Positions 1-11,000 of a DNA stretch of 64,000 bases are shown here, piece by piece (the first letter of the stretch is position 1; the number at the start of each line of letters is the position of its first letter). The translations under genes were made by a program, and so were the position numbers. The notes under the pieces are model-generated. The model did not search any database. It saw nothing but the letters and a program-made list of their open reading frames with translations, and was not told where the DNA came from. The stretch lies in contig NZ_DASVSF010000051.1 of NCBI RefSeq assembly GCF_036388275.1, positions 105,535-169,534 on the forward strand, given 5' to 3'. This DNA is from Longimicrobium sp. (GTDB taxonomy: Bacteria; Gemmatimonadota; Gemmatimonadetes; Longimicrobiales; Longimicrobiaceae).

Positions 1-1026
1 GCGGCCCAGCGCCGAGTACAGGTTGCGCAGCGGATCGCGCTCGCCAACGCGAATGCCGTAGGGCGGGTTGCTGACCATCCACCCCGGCCCCTCCGGCGGC
101 TCGATCGCGGACAGCGGGCGCGCGCTCAGGTCCACGTCATCCCCCACCCCCGCGCGGGCGGCGTTCGCGGCCGCGGCCTGGATGGCACCCTCGTCCCGGT
201 CCGATCCCAGGATGGGGAGGCCCGCGGCCGGCCGGATCCCGCCCCGCGCACGGTCCACGATCGATTCCCACGCGGCGGAGTCGAAATCCGGCCATGACGT
301 GAACGCGAACGGGCGTGGCTGCCGGTCCGCGTTCGCCAGGCCGGGCGCGATGCCGCGGGCCATCAGGGCGCCTTCGATGACGATCGTCCCCGATCCGCAC
401 ATGGGATCGAGCAGCGGCGCGCGGGGGTTCCAGCGGCTCCCCAGCAGCATCGCCGCGGCCAGCGTCTCGCGAAGCGGCGCCTTGGCGAGCGCCTGCCGGT
501 ATCCACGAAAGTGCAGCAGCGCACCGGACGAATCGGCGCTGATCACGCATTCGTCGCGCACGAAGCGGACGATGAACAGCTGCGCATCGGCCGCCTCGAG
601 CTGATCCGCCTCGTCCTCGTCCTTGCCCAGCGCGCCGGCCGCCACGGGACCGACCGCGCGGGTGATGGCGTCCAGCAGGCGCTCGGCGATGGCGCCCTCG
701 TGGTACAGCTTGCTCTTCTTGGTCGTCACCCGCAGGCGCACGGCCCCGCCGCGGTTCACCCAACGGTCCCACGGGACCTTGCGCGCGTGCCGCTCCAGCT
801 CGAAGAAGGTGCGTGCGCGAAAGCTGGCGGCACGGACGACCACCCGGCTCGCCGTCCGCAGCCGGAGGTTGGCCTCGTACATCTGCCCGGGCGGTCCGGA
901 CCACGACACGCCGCCCGGCTCCACCACCCCGTCGATCCCCATCGCCCGCAGCTCTGCCGCGGCCAGCGGCTCCAGCCCCGGCGCGGTGATGGCGAACAGG
1001 TCCAGCGTTCCGTCTGTCTTCGTCAT
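1..1026 (-). CDS. THUMP-domain class I SAM-dependent RNA methyltransferase (RlmL/Trm14-like), 3' end cut by window
   Basis: The frame is open from the ATG at 1026 to the window edge (342 codons seen; no stop in the window). The N-terminal 160 residues have the ferredoxin-like plus THUMP layout of the RlmL/YpsC family (it begins MTKTDGTLDLFAITAPG). The methyltransferase fold starts near residue 205 with the SAM-binding loop DPMCGSGT. The catalytic motif NPPYG, typical of base-amino methyltransferases acting on rRNA or tRNA guanine N2, is at about residue 320. The most likely role is N2-guanosine methylation of rRNA, but the exact base cannot be told from sequence. It is the last gene of the leftward block; 115 nt separate it from the upstream regulator gene. 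Confidence 0.85.
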   Translation of the reverse strand, partial: MTKTDGTLDLFAITAPGLEPLAAAELRAMGIDGVVEPGGVSWSGPPGQMYEANLRLRTASRVVVRAASFRARTFFELERHARKVPWDRWVNRGGAVRLRVTTKKSKLYHEGAIAERLLDAITRAVGPVAAGALGKDEDEADQLEAADAQLFIVRFVRDECVISADSSGALLHFRGYRQALAKAPLRETLAAAMLLGSRWNPRAPLLDPMCGSGTIVIEGALMARGIAPGLANADRQPRPFAFTSWPDFDSAAWESIVDRARGGIRPAAGLPILGSDRDEGAIQAAAANAARAGVGDDVDLSARPLSAIEPPEGPGWMVSNPPYGIRVGERDPLRNLYSALGR

Positions 1027-1141
1027 CCGGCTCGTGATCGGTGTCGTCTCACCCGCAGGTACGCGTCCGCGGCGCTCCACACAAAAAGCGAACCGCCGAG
1101 CCCAGGCCCGGCGGTCGCCATGAATCCCACTGCATCGACCC

Positions 1142-2725
<1,584 letters not shown>

Positions 2726-2765
2726 TCTCGAATCCGGATCGCTTCGTCGTGAATCAACGAGGAAA

Positions 2766-3881
2766 TCAGTCCTTCTTCACCGAGCCGCCCGTGTAGAACG
2801 GCGGCCTCACCACCTCCGCGGGCACGGCCGCGTTGCGGATGACGATGCCGATCTCCGTTCCGGGCTTGGCGGCGGCCGTGGGCACGTACGCCATGCCGAT
2901 CCCCTGCCCCAGCGACGGGCTCGACGTGCCGCTGGTGACCACGCCCGCCTCGCTCCCGTCCACCGCCACCGGGTAGCCGTGGCGGGGAAAGCCGCGCTCC
3001 TTCAGCCGGAAGCCCACCAGGCGCTTCTGCACCCCCTGCTCCTTCTGCCTGGCCAGCGCCTCGCGGCCCACGAAGTCGCCCTTGTCCAGCTTGACCACCC
3101 AGCCCAGCCCCGCCTCCAGCGGCGTGGTGTCCTCGTCCAGGTCGTTGCCGTACAGGGCGTAGCCCATCTCCAGCCGCAGCGAGTCGCGGCAGCCCAGCCC
3201 CGCGGGGAGCAGGCCGGCATCGGCGCCCACCTCCAGCAGGCGGCGCCACAGCCGCGGCGCGTCCGCGGCCGGCACGTACAGCTCGAAGCCGTCCTCGCCG
3301 GTGTAGCCCGTGCGGCTGATGGTCGCCTCGATGCCGTCCACCGTGCCCTCGGCGAAGCGGTAGTAGCGGATGGCGGGAAGGTCGGCGTCCGTCAGCCCGC
3401 GCAGGATCTCCTCCGCGCGCGGGCCCTGCAGCGCCAGCAGGGCGATCGCGTCCGTCCGGTCCACCAGCTCCACGCCGAACTGCTCCGTGAACTGCGAGAT
3501 CCAGTGGAAGTCCTTATCCTTGTTGCTGCCGTTGACCACCAGCATGTAGTGGCCGGGATAGCGATAGACGATCAGGTCGTCCAGCAGCTTGCCCTCGTGG
3601 TTCAGCAGGGTGCCGTACTGCGCCTGCCCGACCGTCATCTTGCTGACGTCGTTGGTCGTCACGTACTGCACGAACTCCATCGCCCGGTCGCCGCGCACCT
3701 CGAACTCGCCCATGTGCGACACGTCGAACAGCCCCGCGGCCTTGCGCACGGCGTGGTGCTCGGCCGTGATGCCGGTGGGGTACTGCACCGGCATCTCGTA
3801 CCCCGCGAAGGGGACCAGCTTGGCGTTGAGCGCGGCGTGCTCGCCGTGCAGCGGGGTGCGCAGAAGGGTGCCCTCGGCCAT
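2766..3881 (-). CDS. gcvT: Glycine cleavage system T protein (aminomethyltransferase)
   Basis: 371 aa from the ATG at 3881 (MAEGTLLRTPLHGEH), the usual GcvT length. An in-frame ATG 16 codons upstream adds residues without similarity, so I prefer 3881. It transfers the methylene group of the aminomethyl-lipoyl H protein to tetrahydrofolate and releases ammonia. Visible family features are the N-terminal HAALNAKLVPFAGYEMP stretch, FDVSHMGE, the folate-binding region with SRTGYTGEDGFELY, and GLGCRDSLRLEMGYALYGND. The gcvH and gcvP genes are not in the window; downstream is a sigma-54 activator. The region upstream of the start is a repeat cluster. Confidence 0.95.
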   Translation of the reverse strand: MAEGTLLRTPLHGEHAALNAKLVPFAGYEMPVQYPTGITAEHHAVRKAAGLFDVSHMGEFEVRGDRAMEFVQYVTTNDVSKMTVGQAQYGTLLNHEGKLLDDLIVYRYPGHYMLVVNGSNKDKDFHWISQFTEQFGVELVDRTDAIALLALQGPRAEEILRGLTDADLPAIRYYRFAEGTVDGIEATISRTGYTGEDGFELYVPAADAPRLWRRLLEVGADAGLLPAGLGCRDSLRLEMGYALYGNDLDEDTTPLEAGLGWVVKLDKGDFVGREALARQKEQGVQKRLVGFRLKERGFPRHGYPVAVDGSEAGVVTSGTSSPSLGQGIGMAYVPTAAAKPGTEIGIVIRNAAVPAEVVRPPFYTGGSVKKD

Positions 3882-4114
3882 CGGGACGTTCGGGTGCGGG
3901 TGATTCGCTCGCGGATCGCGGGCTGCCAATCTAGCACACCCCGCCGGAGCGGGCGAGAGGATGGAGGGGAGAGGATGGGAGGCGGCGGAGGATGTCGGAA
4001 GGGGCGGAGTTCGGTGCGGCGACGGGCGCCCCCCATCCCCAACCCTTCCCCCGCAAACCGCGCGGGGGAAGGGAGCCAGAGTGGAGCCGCTCCCAAGTCA
4101 CGGTAGCGCAACGG

Positions 4115-4185
4115 CCTGTCATCCTGAGGCCCAGGCGCGCCGTACCCGCCCGTACACCGCGCTGCACGGGCCGAAGGATCTTGCC
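4115..4185 (+). repeat. Family B repeat, copy 1
   Basis: Starts CCTGTCATCCTGAGGCCCAG and ends GGGCCGAAGGATCTTGCC; the inner 30 nt vary. The outer parts resemble the intergenic TGTCATCCTGAG...CGAAGGATCT repeat that I recall from many bacteria. Confidence 0.8.
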
Positions 4186-4373
4186 TGGGGCGCTTCCAAG
4201 CCGGGGCGCGGCAGCGGACACCCGTGCAGAGGCCGCGACGTCGGGGCGCTTCGAATCGGGCCGGCGCATGCCGCGGGAGGCCCCTCCCCCGGCCCCTCTC
4301 CGCATGCTGCGCATGCGGAGAGGGGAGAATTCGTGTGCGCTTCGGTTGGCCTCGCGCACACCACTGCGCGAGC

Positions 4374-4421
4374 AGTCCGCGAAGGCGGACTTCGGGCCGT
4401 CGTTGCCGCGACTTCAGTCGC
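4374..4421 (+). repeat. Element A copy 1 (two-hairpin REP-like repeat)
   Basis: Hairpin 1 at 4374-4391 (AGTCCGC, GAAG loop, GCGGACT), 16-nt spacer, hairpin 2 at 4408-4421 (GCGACT, TC, AGTCGC). It is followed by CCCCAGCAGGGCC. Confidence 0.9.
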
Positions 4422-4487
4422 CCCAGCAGGGCCGCTGGCCTCGGCTACCGTACCCGCTGCCGCGCCTCGGCTTGGAACCGTCCGCGG

Positions 4488-4556
4488 TTAGATCCTTCGG
4501 CCCGCGAGGGATCGTTTACGGGCGAGGATCGTTCGCCTGGGCCTCAGGATCACAGG
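4488..4556 (-). repeat. Family B repeat, copy 2 (inverted)
   Basis: Reads TTAGATCCTTCGGCCCGC at the left and GGGCCTCAGGATCACAGG at the right. It sits 66 nt after element A copy 1. The usual TGTCATCC end reads TGTGATCC here. Confidence 0.8.
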
Positions 4557-4621
4557 CCCCGTCGCCACGGCGGCACTGGACGCAACACCCCGGCTGGCTT
4601 CGCGCACACCACTGCACGTGC

Positions 4622-4669
4622 AGTCCGCGAAGGCGGACTTCGTGACTTTCCAGCTGCGGTTTCAACCGC
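4622..4669 (+). repeat. Element A copy 2
   Basis: Hairpin 1 at 4622-4639, 16-nt spacer, hairpin 2 at 4656-4669 with stem GCGGTT/AACCGC. Compared with copy 1, the second stem has changed on both sides so that pairing is kept. Confidence 0.9.
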
Positions 4670-4735
4670 CGGGACGGGGGCCGAGGCCTCGGCTACCGTG
4701 CCCGCTGCCGCGCTCAAGCTCGTACGTGTCCGCCG

Positions 4736-4804
4736 TTAGATCCTTCGGCCCGCGAGGGATCGTATACGGGCGAGGATCGCTCGTCTGGGCCTCAGGATGA
4801 CAGG
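4736..4804 (-). repeat. Family B repeat, copy 3 (inverted)
   Basis: TTAGATCCTTCGGCCCGC at the left, GGCCTCAGGATGACAGG at the right. It is nearly identical to copy 2 and again lies 66 nt downstream of an element A. Confidence 0.8.
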
Positions 4805-4926
4805 CCCCGGCACCACACAGGGACTGGACGCACCACCCCAACCCGATGTGCAGCCCCTCTCCCGCTTGCGAGCGAGGGGCGATTCGATTGCGCTTCGGCT
4901 GGCCTTGAGCACTCGACTGTGCATGC

Positions 4927-4974
4927 AGTCCGCGAAGGCGGACTTCGTGAATTTCCAGCTGCGGTTTCAACCGC
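4927..4974 (+). repeat. Element A copy 3
   Basis: Hairpin 1 at 4927-4944, hairpin 2 at 4961-4974 (GCGGTT/AACCGC). It ends 27 nt from the stop of the GHL10 gene, so it lies in or beside that gene's 3' end. Confidence 0.9.
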
Positions 4975-5000
4975 CGGGACGGGCCCGAGCCCTCGGCGGG

Positions 5001-6614
5001 TTACGGCGTGACCGCCGGGGGAACGGCGCGCGCAGCCTCCCCCTCCACACCCAGGCGGTCCACCGCGGAGACGGTGACCAGGTCCACCGCCGCGGGTGCC
5101 GGCGCCGGGGCTGCGGGCGCGGCTGGGGTGGGGGGCGCGGCGGGCTCGGGAATGGTGTAGGTGCGGTCCGCGCCGGGCACCACGTCCACGCCCCACGTGC
5201 TCCCCCGCCGCCAGCGCACCACCCACCAGCGCGGGTCCGTCCCCGCCGCCGGCTGCATCTGCACCGACAGCAGCCGCTCGGGCGAGGTGAGCTGCACCGT
5301 CACGCCGGGCGCGGCCAGCACCCCGCCGCCCAGCCAGGGCGAGGCGGGAACCAGCGCCCGGTGCCGGTAGGGGCCGGCCACCAGCCGCTCGTTGATGGAA
5401 TCGCGGTCCTGCAGGAACACCCTCATGCTGAAGTGCACGTTGCCCGTGGCGCCCGGCATCCCCCGCGTCACCCACACCTGGTCGGTGATCTCCTCGGCGC
5501 GCCACCCCGCGGGCGGCACTTCTACCCGGCTGGTGAAGTTGCCCGGCCACATGTGCCGGTTGTGCACGTTCTGCTCGACCCACCACCGCAGCAGCACGGG
5601 ATAGCTCAGGTCCGGCCGCGAGATGGGCCAGTACAGCTGCGGGGTGAAGTAGTCCATCCACCCCTCCCGCAGCCACAGCCGCGCGTCGGCGTACAATTGC
5701 GCGTACTGGTCGAAGGGCGTTCCCTGCCCCGCCGGATATCCCGGCCGGTAGAAGCCGAACGGGCTGATCCCGAACTTCACCCACGGCTTCCGGTCCTTGA
5801 TGCCGCGGTACACCTCGCGGATCAGCGTGTTGACGTTTTCGCGGCGCCAGTCGTCGCGCGCCAGCCGGCCGCCGCCCGCGACGTACTTCCGCCAGCTGGG
5901 CTCGTCAGGAAAGCCGATGGGCCCGGCCGAGTCCCTTTCGGGATACGGGTAGAAGTAGTCGTCCACGTGAACGCCGTCGATGTCGTACCGGCTCACCACG
6001 TCCAGCATCACCCGCAGCGAATGGGCGCGCACCTCGGGCTCGCCGGGGTCCATCCACACGTTCCCGCCGTACTGGCGCACCAGGTCCGGCCGGCGCCGGG
6101 TGATGTGCGATTCCGTGTTCTCAGACCGGGCCGAGGGGTGGCGCGCGCGATAGGGATTGAACCAGGCGTGAAGCTCCATCCCGCGGCGGTGCGCCTCGTC
6201 CACGGCAAAGGCCAGCGGGTCGTACCCCGGATCGCGCCCCGACTGGCCCGTCAGGTACTCCGACCACGGCTCGTGGGGCGAGGCGTACAGCGCGTCGCCC
6301 GCCGGCCGCACCTGCAGGATCACGGCGTTCAGGTTGAGCGCCGCCGAACGGTCCATGATGGCCACCAGCTCCGCCCGCTGCGAGTCGGGGGAAAGGCCGG
6401 GACGCGACGGCCAGTCGATGTTGGCCACCGTCGCCACCCACACCGCCCGGAACTCGCGCGGCACCGGGGGAAGCGCCTCGGCCTGGACCTCGGCTGCGGC
6501 CGGGACGGGTGCGGCGGCCGGGCCGGACGCGGGGCGACCGCCGCCCGCGCACGCCGAAAGTCCCAGCGCGGCGGCGGCCGTCAGGGCGCCGCATCGAACC
6601 GAAAAGCACCTCAT
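5001..6614 (-). CDS. GHL10-family glycoside hydrolase-like lipoprotein (DigH/YddW type)
   Basis: 537 aa. The N-terminus has a lipoprotein signal with lipobox LSAC at about residues 19-22, followed by an Ala/Pro-rich linker. From residue ~50 the protein matches the GHL10 (DUF187) TIM barrel: REFRAVWVATVANIDWPSRP, LNLNAVILQVRPAGDALY, GMELHAWFNPYRARH, YDIDGVHVDDYFYPYP, WMDYFTPQLYW. E. coli DigH of this family cleaves peptidoglycan glycan strands lacking stem peptides, so a wall-glycan hydrolase in the outer membrane or periplasm is the best guess. The C-terminal ~120 residues look like a fibronectin-III-type add-on with an Ala/Pro tail. It follows susCD on the same strand, but a terminator hairpin separates them. 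Confidence 0.85.
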   Translation of the reverse strand: MRCFSVRCGALTAAAALGLSACAGGGRPASGPAAAPVPAAAEVQAEALPPVPREFRAVWVATVANIDWPSRPGLSPDSQRAELVAIMDRSAALNLNAVILQVRPAGDALYASPHEPWSEYLTGQSGRDPGYDPLAFAVDEAHRRGMELHAWFNPYRARHPSARSENTESHITRRRPDLVRQYGGNVWMDPGEPEVRAHSLRVMLDVVSRYDIDGVHVDDYFYPYPERDSAGPIGFPDEPSWRKYVAGGGRLARDDWRRENVNTLIREVYRGIKDRKPWVKFGISPFGFYRPGYPAGQGTPFDQYAQLYADARLWLREGWMDYFTPQLYWPISRPDLSYPVLLRWWVEQNVHNRHMWPGNFTSRVEVPPAGWRAEEITDQVWVTRGMPGATGNVHFSMRVFLQDRDSINERLVAGPYRHRALVPASPWLGGGVLAAPGVTVQLTSPERLLSVQMQPAAGTDPRWWVVRWRRGSTWGVDVVPGADRTYTIPEPAAPPTPAAPAAPAPAPAAVDLVTVSAVDRLGVEGEAARAVPPAVTP

Positions 6615-6649
6615 CTGCCTTCTCCGTTCAGGTCCACGGTAGGAACGGA

Positions 6650-6677
6650 AAGGCCCGGCGATTCCCCGCCGGGCCTT
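6650..6677 (-). terminator. Rho-independent terminator of the susCD operon
   Basis: Perfect 10-bp stem AAGGCCCGGC/GCCGGGCCTT with an 8-nt loop, 25 nt past the susD stop. Read on the minus strand it is followed by a T-rich stretch. Confidence 0.75.
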
Positions 6678-6701
6678 CCTCGAAGAAAAAACACCGCCCG
6701 C

Positions 6702-8054
6702 TCAGCTCTTCGGCACGTTGGGGTTCCCCGAGATCTCGGCGGCCGAGAGCGGGAAGCACGTCTGGTTGTTGGTCAGCGACCCGTAGACCTCGCCGCTCGA
6801 CGAGTTCTCGTACGGCCCGGAGGGGAACAGGTCAACCCCGTGCTGCGCCTTGTAGCGCCGCATGTCGCCCAGCCGGTGCCCCGACAGGTAGAAGTCGCGG
6901 GCCCGCTGCTCCCGCAGGTTCGCCAGGAAGTTGGCGGTGGTGGTCGCCGCGGCCGCGCGGCCCGTCGGATCGATCGCTCGCCGGCTCTCGATGAAGGCGA
7001 TGGTCGCGGTGGTGGGCCCCGCGGCCTCCGCCACGATGTACTGCGCCTCCAGCCCCGACGCCATGCGCAGCCACCCGTCGCGGACGAACTCGGCGCCGAC
7101 CACCGTGTTGTTGTACGAGCTGTACTGGAGGGGCGAGTTGGGAAGGTGCGCGCGTATCCCATCCAGCGTGGGCTCGTTGGCCGCCGGGCGGGGAACCCGC
7201 GGGTCGGCGGTCACCGTTTCCCACGGGGTGAAGTCGAGCCCGCCCGAAATGCTTCCCACCTGCGACAGGCGGCCGAAGATGGGGTTGTTCTCGCGCGTGC
7301 TGTTGATGGAGTAGTACGAGCGGAACTCGTACGCCGCCGGCACCTGCGAGGCGAACTCGAGGGCCTTGGCCTTGTTGCCCATCTGCAGGTAGGCGCGTGC
7401 GATCCCCACCCGCGCGAGGTTGGCCAGCGAGTCGGCCGTCGCCTTCTGCCCCGCGGTGGCCGTGGGCAGCGCCTTGGCCGCGTCGGTAATGCTCAGCACG
7501 TCGGTGAACCGGGTTACGGCCAGCGCCAGCAGCTCGTTCGACGAAAGCACGGGCCCCATGTTCACGGGCGACGCGCACAGCGTTTCGCCCAGCAGCACGT
7601 ACGAGTACCCGCCGTACGCCTGCACGCGCGCCAGCCGCAGGTCTCGGCCCGCCGAGTCGGCCAGGAAGCCGCGCAGGTAGGCGGCCGCGCTGTCGGCCAG
7701 GAAGCGCGCGCGGTGCATGGGGTTGTACACCAGCGTCACGTACGTCGCGTTGTCGGGCGTGACGTTGCGCTGGTCGATCAGCTTCTCCTCGAAGAAGTTG
7801 TGGTGGTTGCGCAGCTCGTCGGTGAACACCGCCGAGTAGTACGCCACGACGGGAAGCGTAGGCTGAAACTCGCCGATCACCCCGTTCACCAGGAGGCCGA
7901 TGTACTTCGGATCGTTCAGGTCCTCGGTCTCGACGGCGCCCGGGTTCTCGACCGCCAGGAAGTCGCTGCAGCCGCCGGCGGCTCCCATGGCGGCGAAAGC
8001 CGCCGCCATGGTGGCCGCGCGGAACCAGCGGCGACGCGTCTTGAATGTGTGCAT
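6702..8054 (-). CDS. SusD/RagB-like outer-membrane lipoprotein
   Basis: 450 aa from the ATG at 8054, which has a GGAGC ribosome site; a longer frame to 8093 would overlap susC and lacks a signal. A lipobox (AAGGCSDF) follows an alanine-rich hydrophobic stretch. The helical TPR-like body, with the typical LADSAAAYLRGFLADSAG and GYSYVLLGETLC segments and the C-terminal LREQRARDFYLSGHRLGDMR, matches the SusD/RagB superfamily. It would be the substrate-capturing lid on the TonB-dependent porin encoded 16 nt upstream. The substrate is unknown; no polysaccharide lyase or inner-membrane transporter accompanies the pair. Confidence 0.85.
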   Translation of the reverse strand: MHTFKTRRRWFRAATMAAAFAAMGAAGGCSDFLAVENPGAVETEDLNDPKYIGLLVNGVIGEFQPTLPVVAYYSAVFTDELRNHHNFFEEKLIDQRNVTPDNATYVTLVYNPMHRARFLADSAAAYLRGFLADSAGRDLRLARVQAYGGYSYVLLGETLCASPVNMGPVLSSNELLALAVTRFTDVLSITDAAKALPTATAGQKATADSLANLARVGIARAYLQMGNKAKALEFASQVPAAYEFRSYYSINSTRENNPIFGRLSQVGSISGGLDFTPWETVTADPRVPRPAANEPTLDGIRAHLPNSPLQYSSYNNTVVGAEFVRDGWLRMASGLEAQYIVAEAAGPTTATIAFIESRRAIDPTGRAAAATTTANFLANLREQRARDFYLSGHRLGDMRRYKAQHGVDLFPSGPYENSSSGEVYGSLTNNQTCFPLSAAEISGNPNVPKS

Positions 8055-8070
8055 TCGCTGTCGCTCCGGA

Positions 8071-11000
8071 TCAGAAGCTGAGGTTGACGGCAACCGACAC
8101 GCGCCGGTTCATCGGCATGGAGTAGGCATCGGTCCGGGCGAACAGGCGGTTGGCGGCCGTGTTCACCTCCGGGTCGATCCCGCTGTAGTCGGTCCACAGC
8201 GCCAGGTTGTGCCCGGCCAGGGTCACGCTCACGTCGCGCATTCCCGTATGGGTGCGCGAAAGCAGCGAGCCCGGAACCGTGTAGGTCAGTGAAAGGTCGC
8301 GCAGCTTGATGAAGTCGGCCCGCTCCACGTATTGCGAGCGGTTGGTGCGGGCCAGGAGCTTGGCCGTGTCGCCCACCGTCGCGTCGTTCACCACGGCGCA
8401 GTTCAGGTTGCTGTTGCAGCGCCCGAACTCCTTGAAGTTGAACACGTAGTTGCCGCCCTTGTAGTCCAGCAGGCCGTACAGCCGCAGGTAGCGGAACAGC
8501 GTCACCGAGTTGGAGAAGCCGATCTCGCGCGTGGGAAGCGCCGGGCCGATGTAGCGCGGGTCCGCCTCCAGCACCACCGCGTTGCCCGCCGCGTTGAACT
8601 TCACGTTCCCATTGGCGTCCAGTTCCGGGAAGCGGCCCCAGAACCCGGCGAGCGGGTACCCGGGTGCGTGCCGCTGCGCGGCGTCGATGTTGGATGCGTA
8701 CGACGAAAAGACGTTCTCGAACTTCTTGGCCGTGTCGCCGAAGCTCACCAGCTCGTTGCGGTTGGTGGACAGGTTCAGGCGGCTTTCCCAGCGGAAGTTG
8801 CGCAGGTCCACCGGCGTGGCGTTCAGCCCCAGCTCGATCCCGGTGTTCAGCGTTTCGCCCAGGTTGTAGAACCGCGAGCTGGCGAAGCCGGACGAGCCGG
8901 GAATGGCCTGGGCGACGATCACGTCGACCATCCGCTTGTTGTAATGCGTGAAGTCGATGCCCACCCGGTCGTCCAGGAACGCCGCGTCGAAGCCGATCTC
9001 CAGCTCCGAGCCGCGCTCGGGCTTCAGGTCGGGGTTTCCGTACGACGAGGTGCGCAGCGCCGAGCCGGTGGTCACCGTGGAGCCCGTCCCCAGCGCCACG
9101 GTGTTGATGGTGAAGGTCTGCGTGGCGGAATACGGGTCCGGGGCGCGTCCGGCCTGGCCCCACGCCGTACGGAACTTGAAGCTGCTGGCATGGATGCGCT
9201 CGAACACCGGCGCCAGCCCGGGCTCGTCGGAAAGCACCCAGGAGAGCGCGGCCTTGGGGTACAGCAGGCGGTGGATCTCCGCGCCGAACGCCGAGTTGTT
9301 GTCCATCCGCAGCGCGCCCGTCAGGTACAGGCGGTTGCGGAAGCCGAACTGCTGCTGGGCGAACAGCCCCAGCGACTTCTGCTGGGTGAAGGCGTTGCTG
9401 GCGTCGCGCGTCTGCGCCGAGCCGATCAGCGTAACGTCGGGCGCCCCCAGGCCCACGCCCGAGGCGAACAGCGTCTCGTACTGCTTGTTGACCACGTTCA
9501 CGCCGAACGACGTCGTGGACTCGACCGCGTCCGTGAGGTCGTTGACCACGCTGCCGGCGTAGTCCAGCGTGTAGAAGTGGTTGCGCGGCGCCCGCTGCGC
9601 CGTGAGCCCCGACGGCGAGTCGGTGGAGCCCGGCTCCGAAATGATCTGCGCGAGGTTCGAGGCGAAGTCCACTCCCACCGTCAGGCGGTTGCGGAACCAT
9701 TCCCACGGGCGGTAGTTGGCCGTGATCCCCAGCGTCAGGCGGTCGGTGTTCGTGAGGTTGTTGTATTCGTTGGCCTGGTACGGAGCCAGCCCGGCCCACC
9801 CGCTGCGCAGGGGGTCGGCGTTGGTGGCCACGCGTCCGGGGCGTCCGCGCACCGCGCTCAGCAGCAGGCCGTTGCCGGACTCGTCGCCCACCGGCAGGCG
9901 CAGCCGGCCCTGGATGTAGCTGGTGTTCACCTGGAAATCCAGCTCCGAGCTGGGGTTCAGCCCGAAGTTGGCCCGCACCGAGTTGGAGCGGCTGTAGCTG
10001 TTGTAGAGAACGCCGTCTTCGTTGTTCAGGTCGCCCGCCACGTAGTACGAGTACCGGTCACCCCCGCCACGCACCGACATCGTCACCCGGTTCAGGTTGC
10101 CGTCGCGAAGCGCGTCGGGGTCGCGCAGCATCGGCCGGTCGGTGAGCACCGTGTTGCGCGGCACGCCCACGCACCCGGGCCACCCCGCCGCGTCGGCCTG
10201 CTTGACCGAGTCGCAGGTCGTGTAGTTGATGGGCAGGTCCAGCGCCAGGTCGCTGCGGCCCGCCTCGAACTTGAAGCCCCACTGGGGGCGCTGCTGGCCG
10301 CGTCCGCCCCGCTTGGTGATGATCTGGATGACGCCGCTGGCCGCCTCGGCCCCGTACAGGGTGGACGCCGCGGGCCCCTTGATCACCTCGATGGACTCGA
10401 TGTCCTCCGGGTTCAGGAAGCTCAGCCCCGAGGTCGTCTGGAAGTTGCCGTTGGGCGTGAGTCCCGCCCCGCCCGGCGAAAAGTTGCCCAGCGACCCGAT
10501 GTCGTAGCGGATCCCGTCCACGTACACCACCGGCTGGTTGCCCAGGAACGACGAGGCGCCGCGGATGCGGATGTCGGGGGCGGCGCCCGGGGTGCCGGCG
10601 TTGGGAACGATCTGCACGCCCGGGGTGCGGGCCTGCAGGATCTCGGCGACGTTGGTCACGTTGGTGACGGCCGTCACCTCTTCCACGTCCAGCTGGGTGA
10701 TGGCGTTGCCCACCGTTCGCCGTGCGGTGGCGCCCGGCGTGCCGGTCACCACGATGGCATCCAGCCCCAGCGTGGCCGGGGCAAGCGCCAGGTCGGCGCG
10801 CACCGTTTCGCCCGCGGACACCGACACCGAGGCTTCGCCGGCCTGGTAGCCCAGCCGCGTGGCCCGCACCTGCACCCGGCCCGCGGACACCTCCGACAGC
10901 GTGAACTCGCCGGCGGCGTTGGTCACCGTGCTGCGGCCGCCGCCCGCCACCGTCGCGCCCGCCAGGGGCTGGCGGTTGCCGGATTCTACGACGGTGCCGC

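Larger units (their letters stand above)
3882..5000. repeat. Intergenic repeat cluster (families A, B, D), no gene
   Basis: About 1.1 kb without a credible gene; the short frames across it are read-through of repeats. It contains a GC-rich inverted D repeat near 4031-4080, element B at 4115-4185, another D at 4283-4330, element A at 4374-4421, inverted B at 4488-4556, A at 4622-4669, inverted B at 4736-4804, D at 4853-4883 and A at 4927-4974. The D-A-inverted-B order recurs elsewhere in the window, so this is a run of modular cassettes rather than random repeats. The gcvT promoter must lie near the left edge, but no clear -35/-10 is visible. Confidence 0.8.

Noticed and set aside
4797..8081. 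A 1094-residue open frame on the plus strand opposite the GHL10 and susD genes
   Set aside because: It crosses two well-supported minus-strand genes and a terminator, with no recognisable domain.
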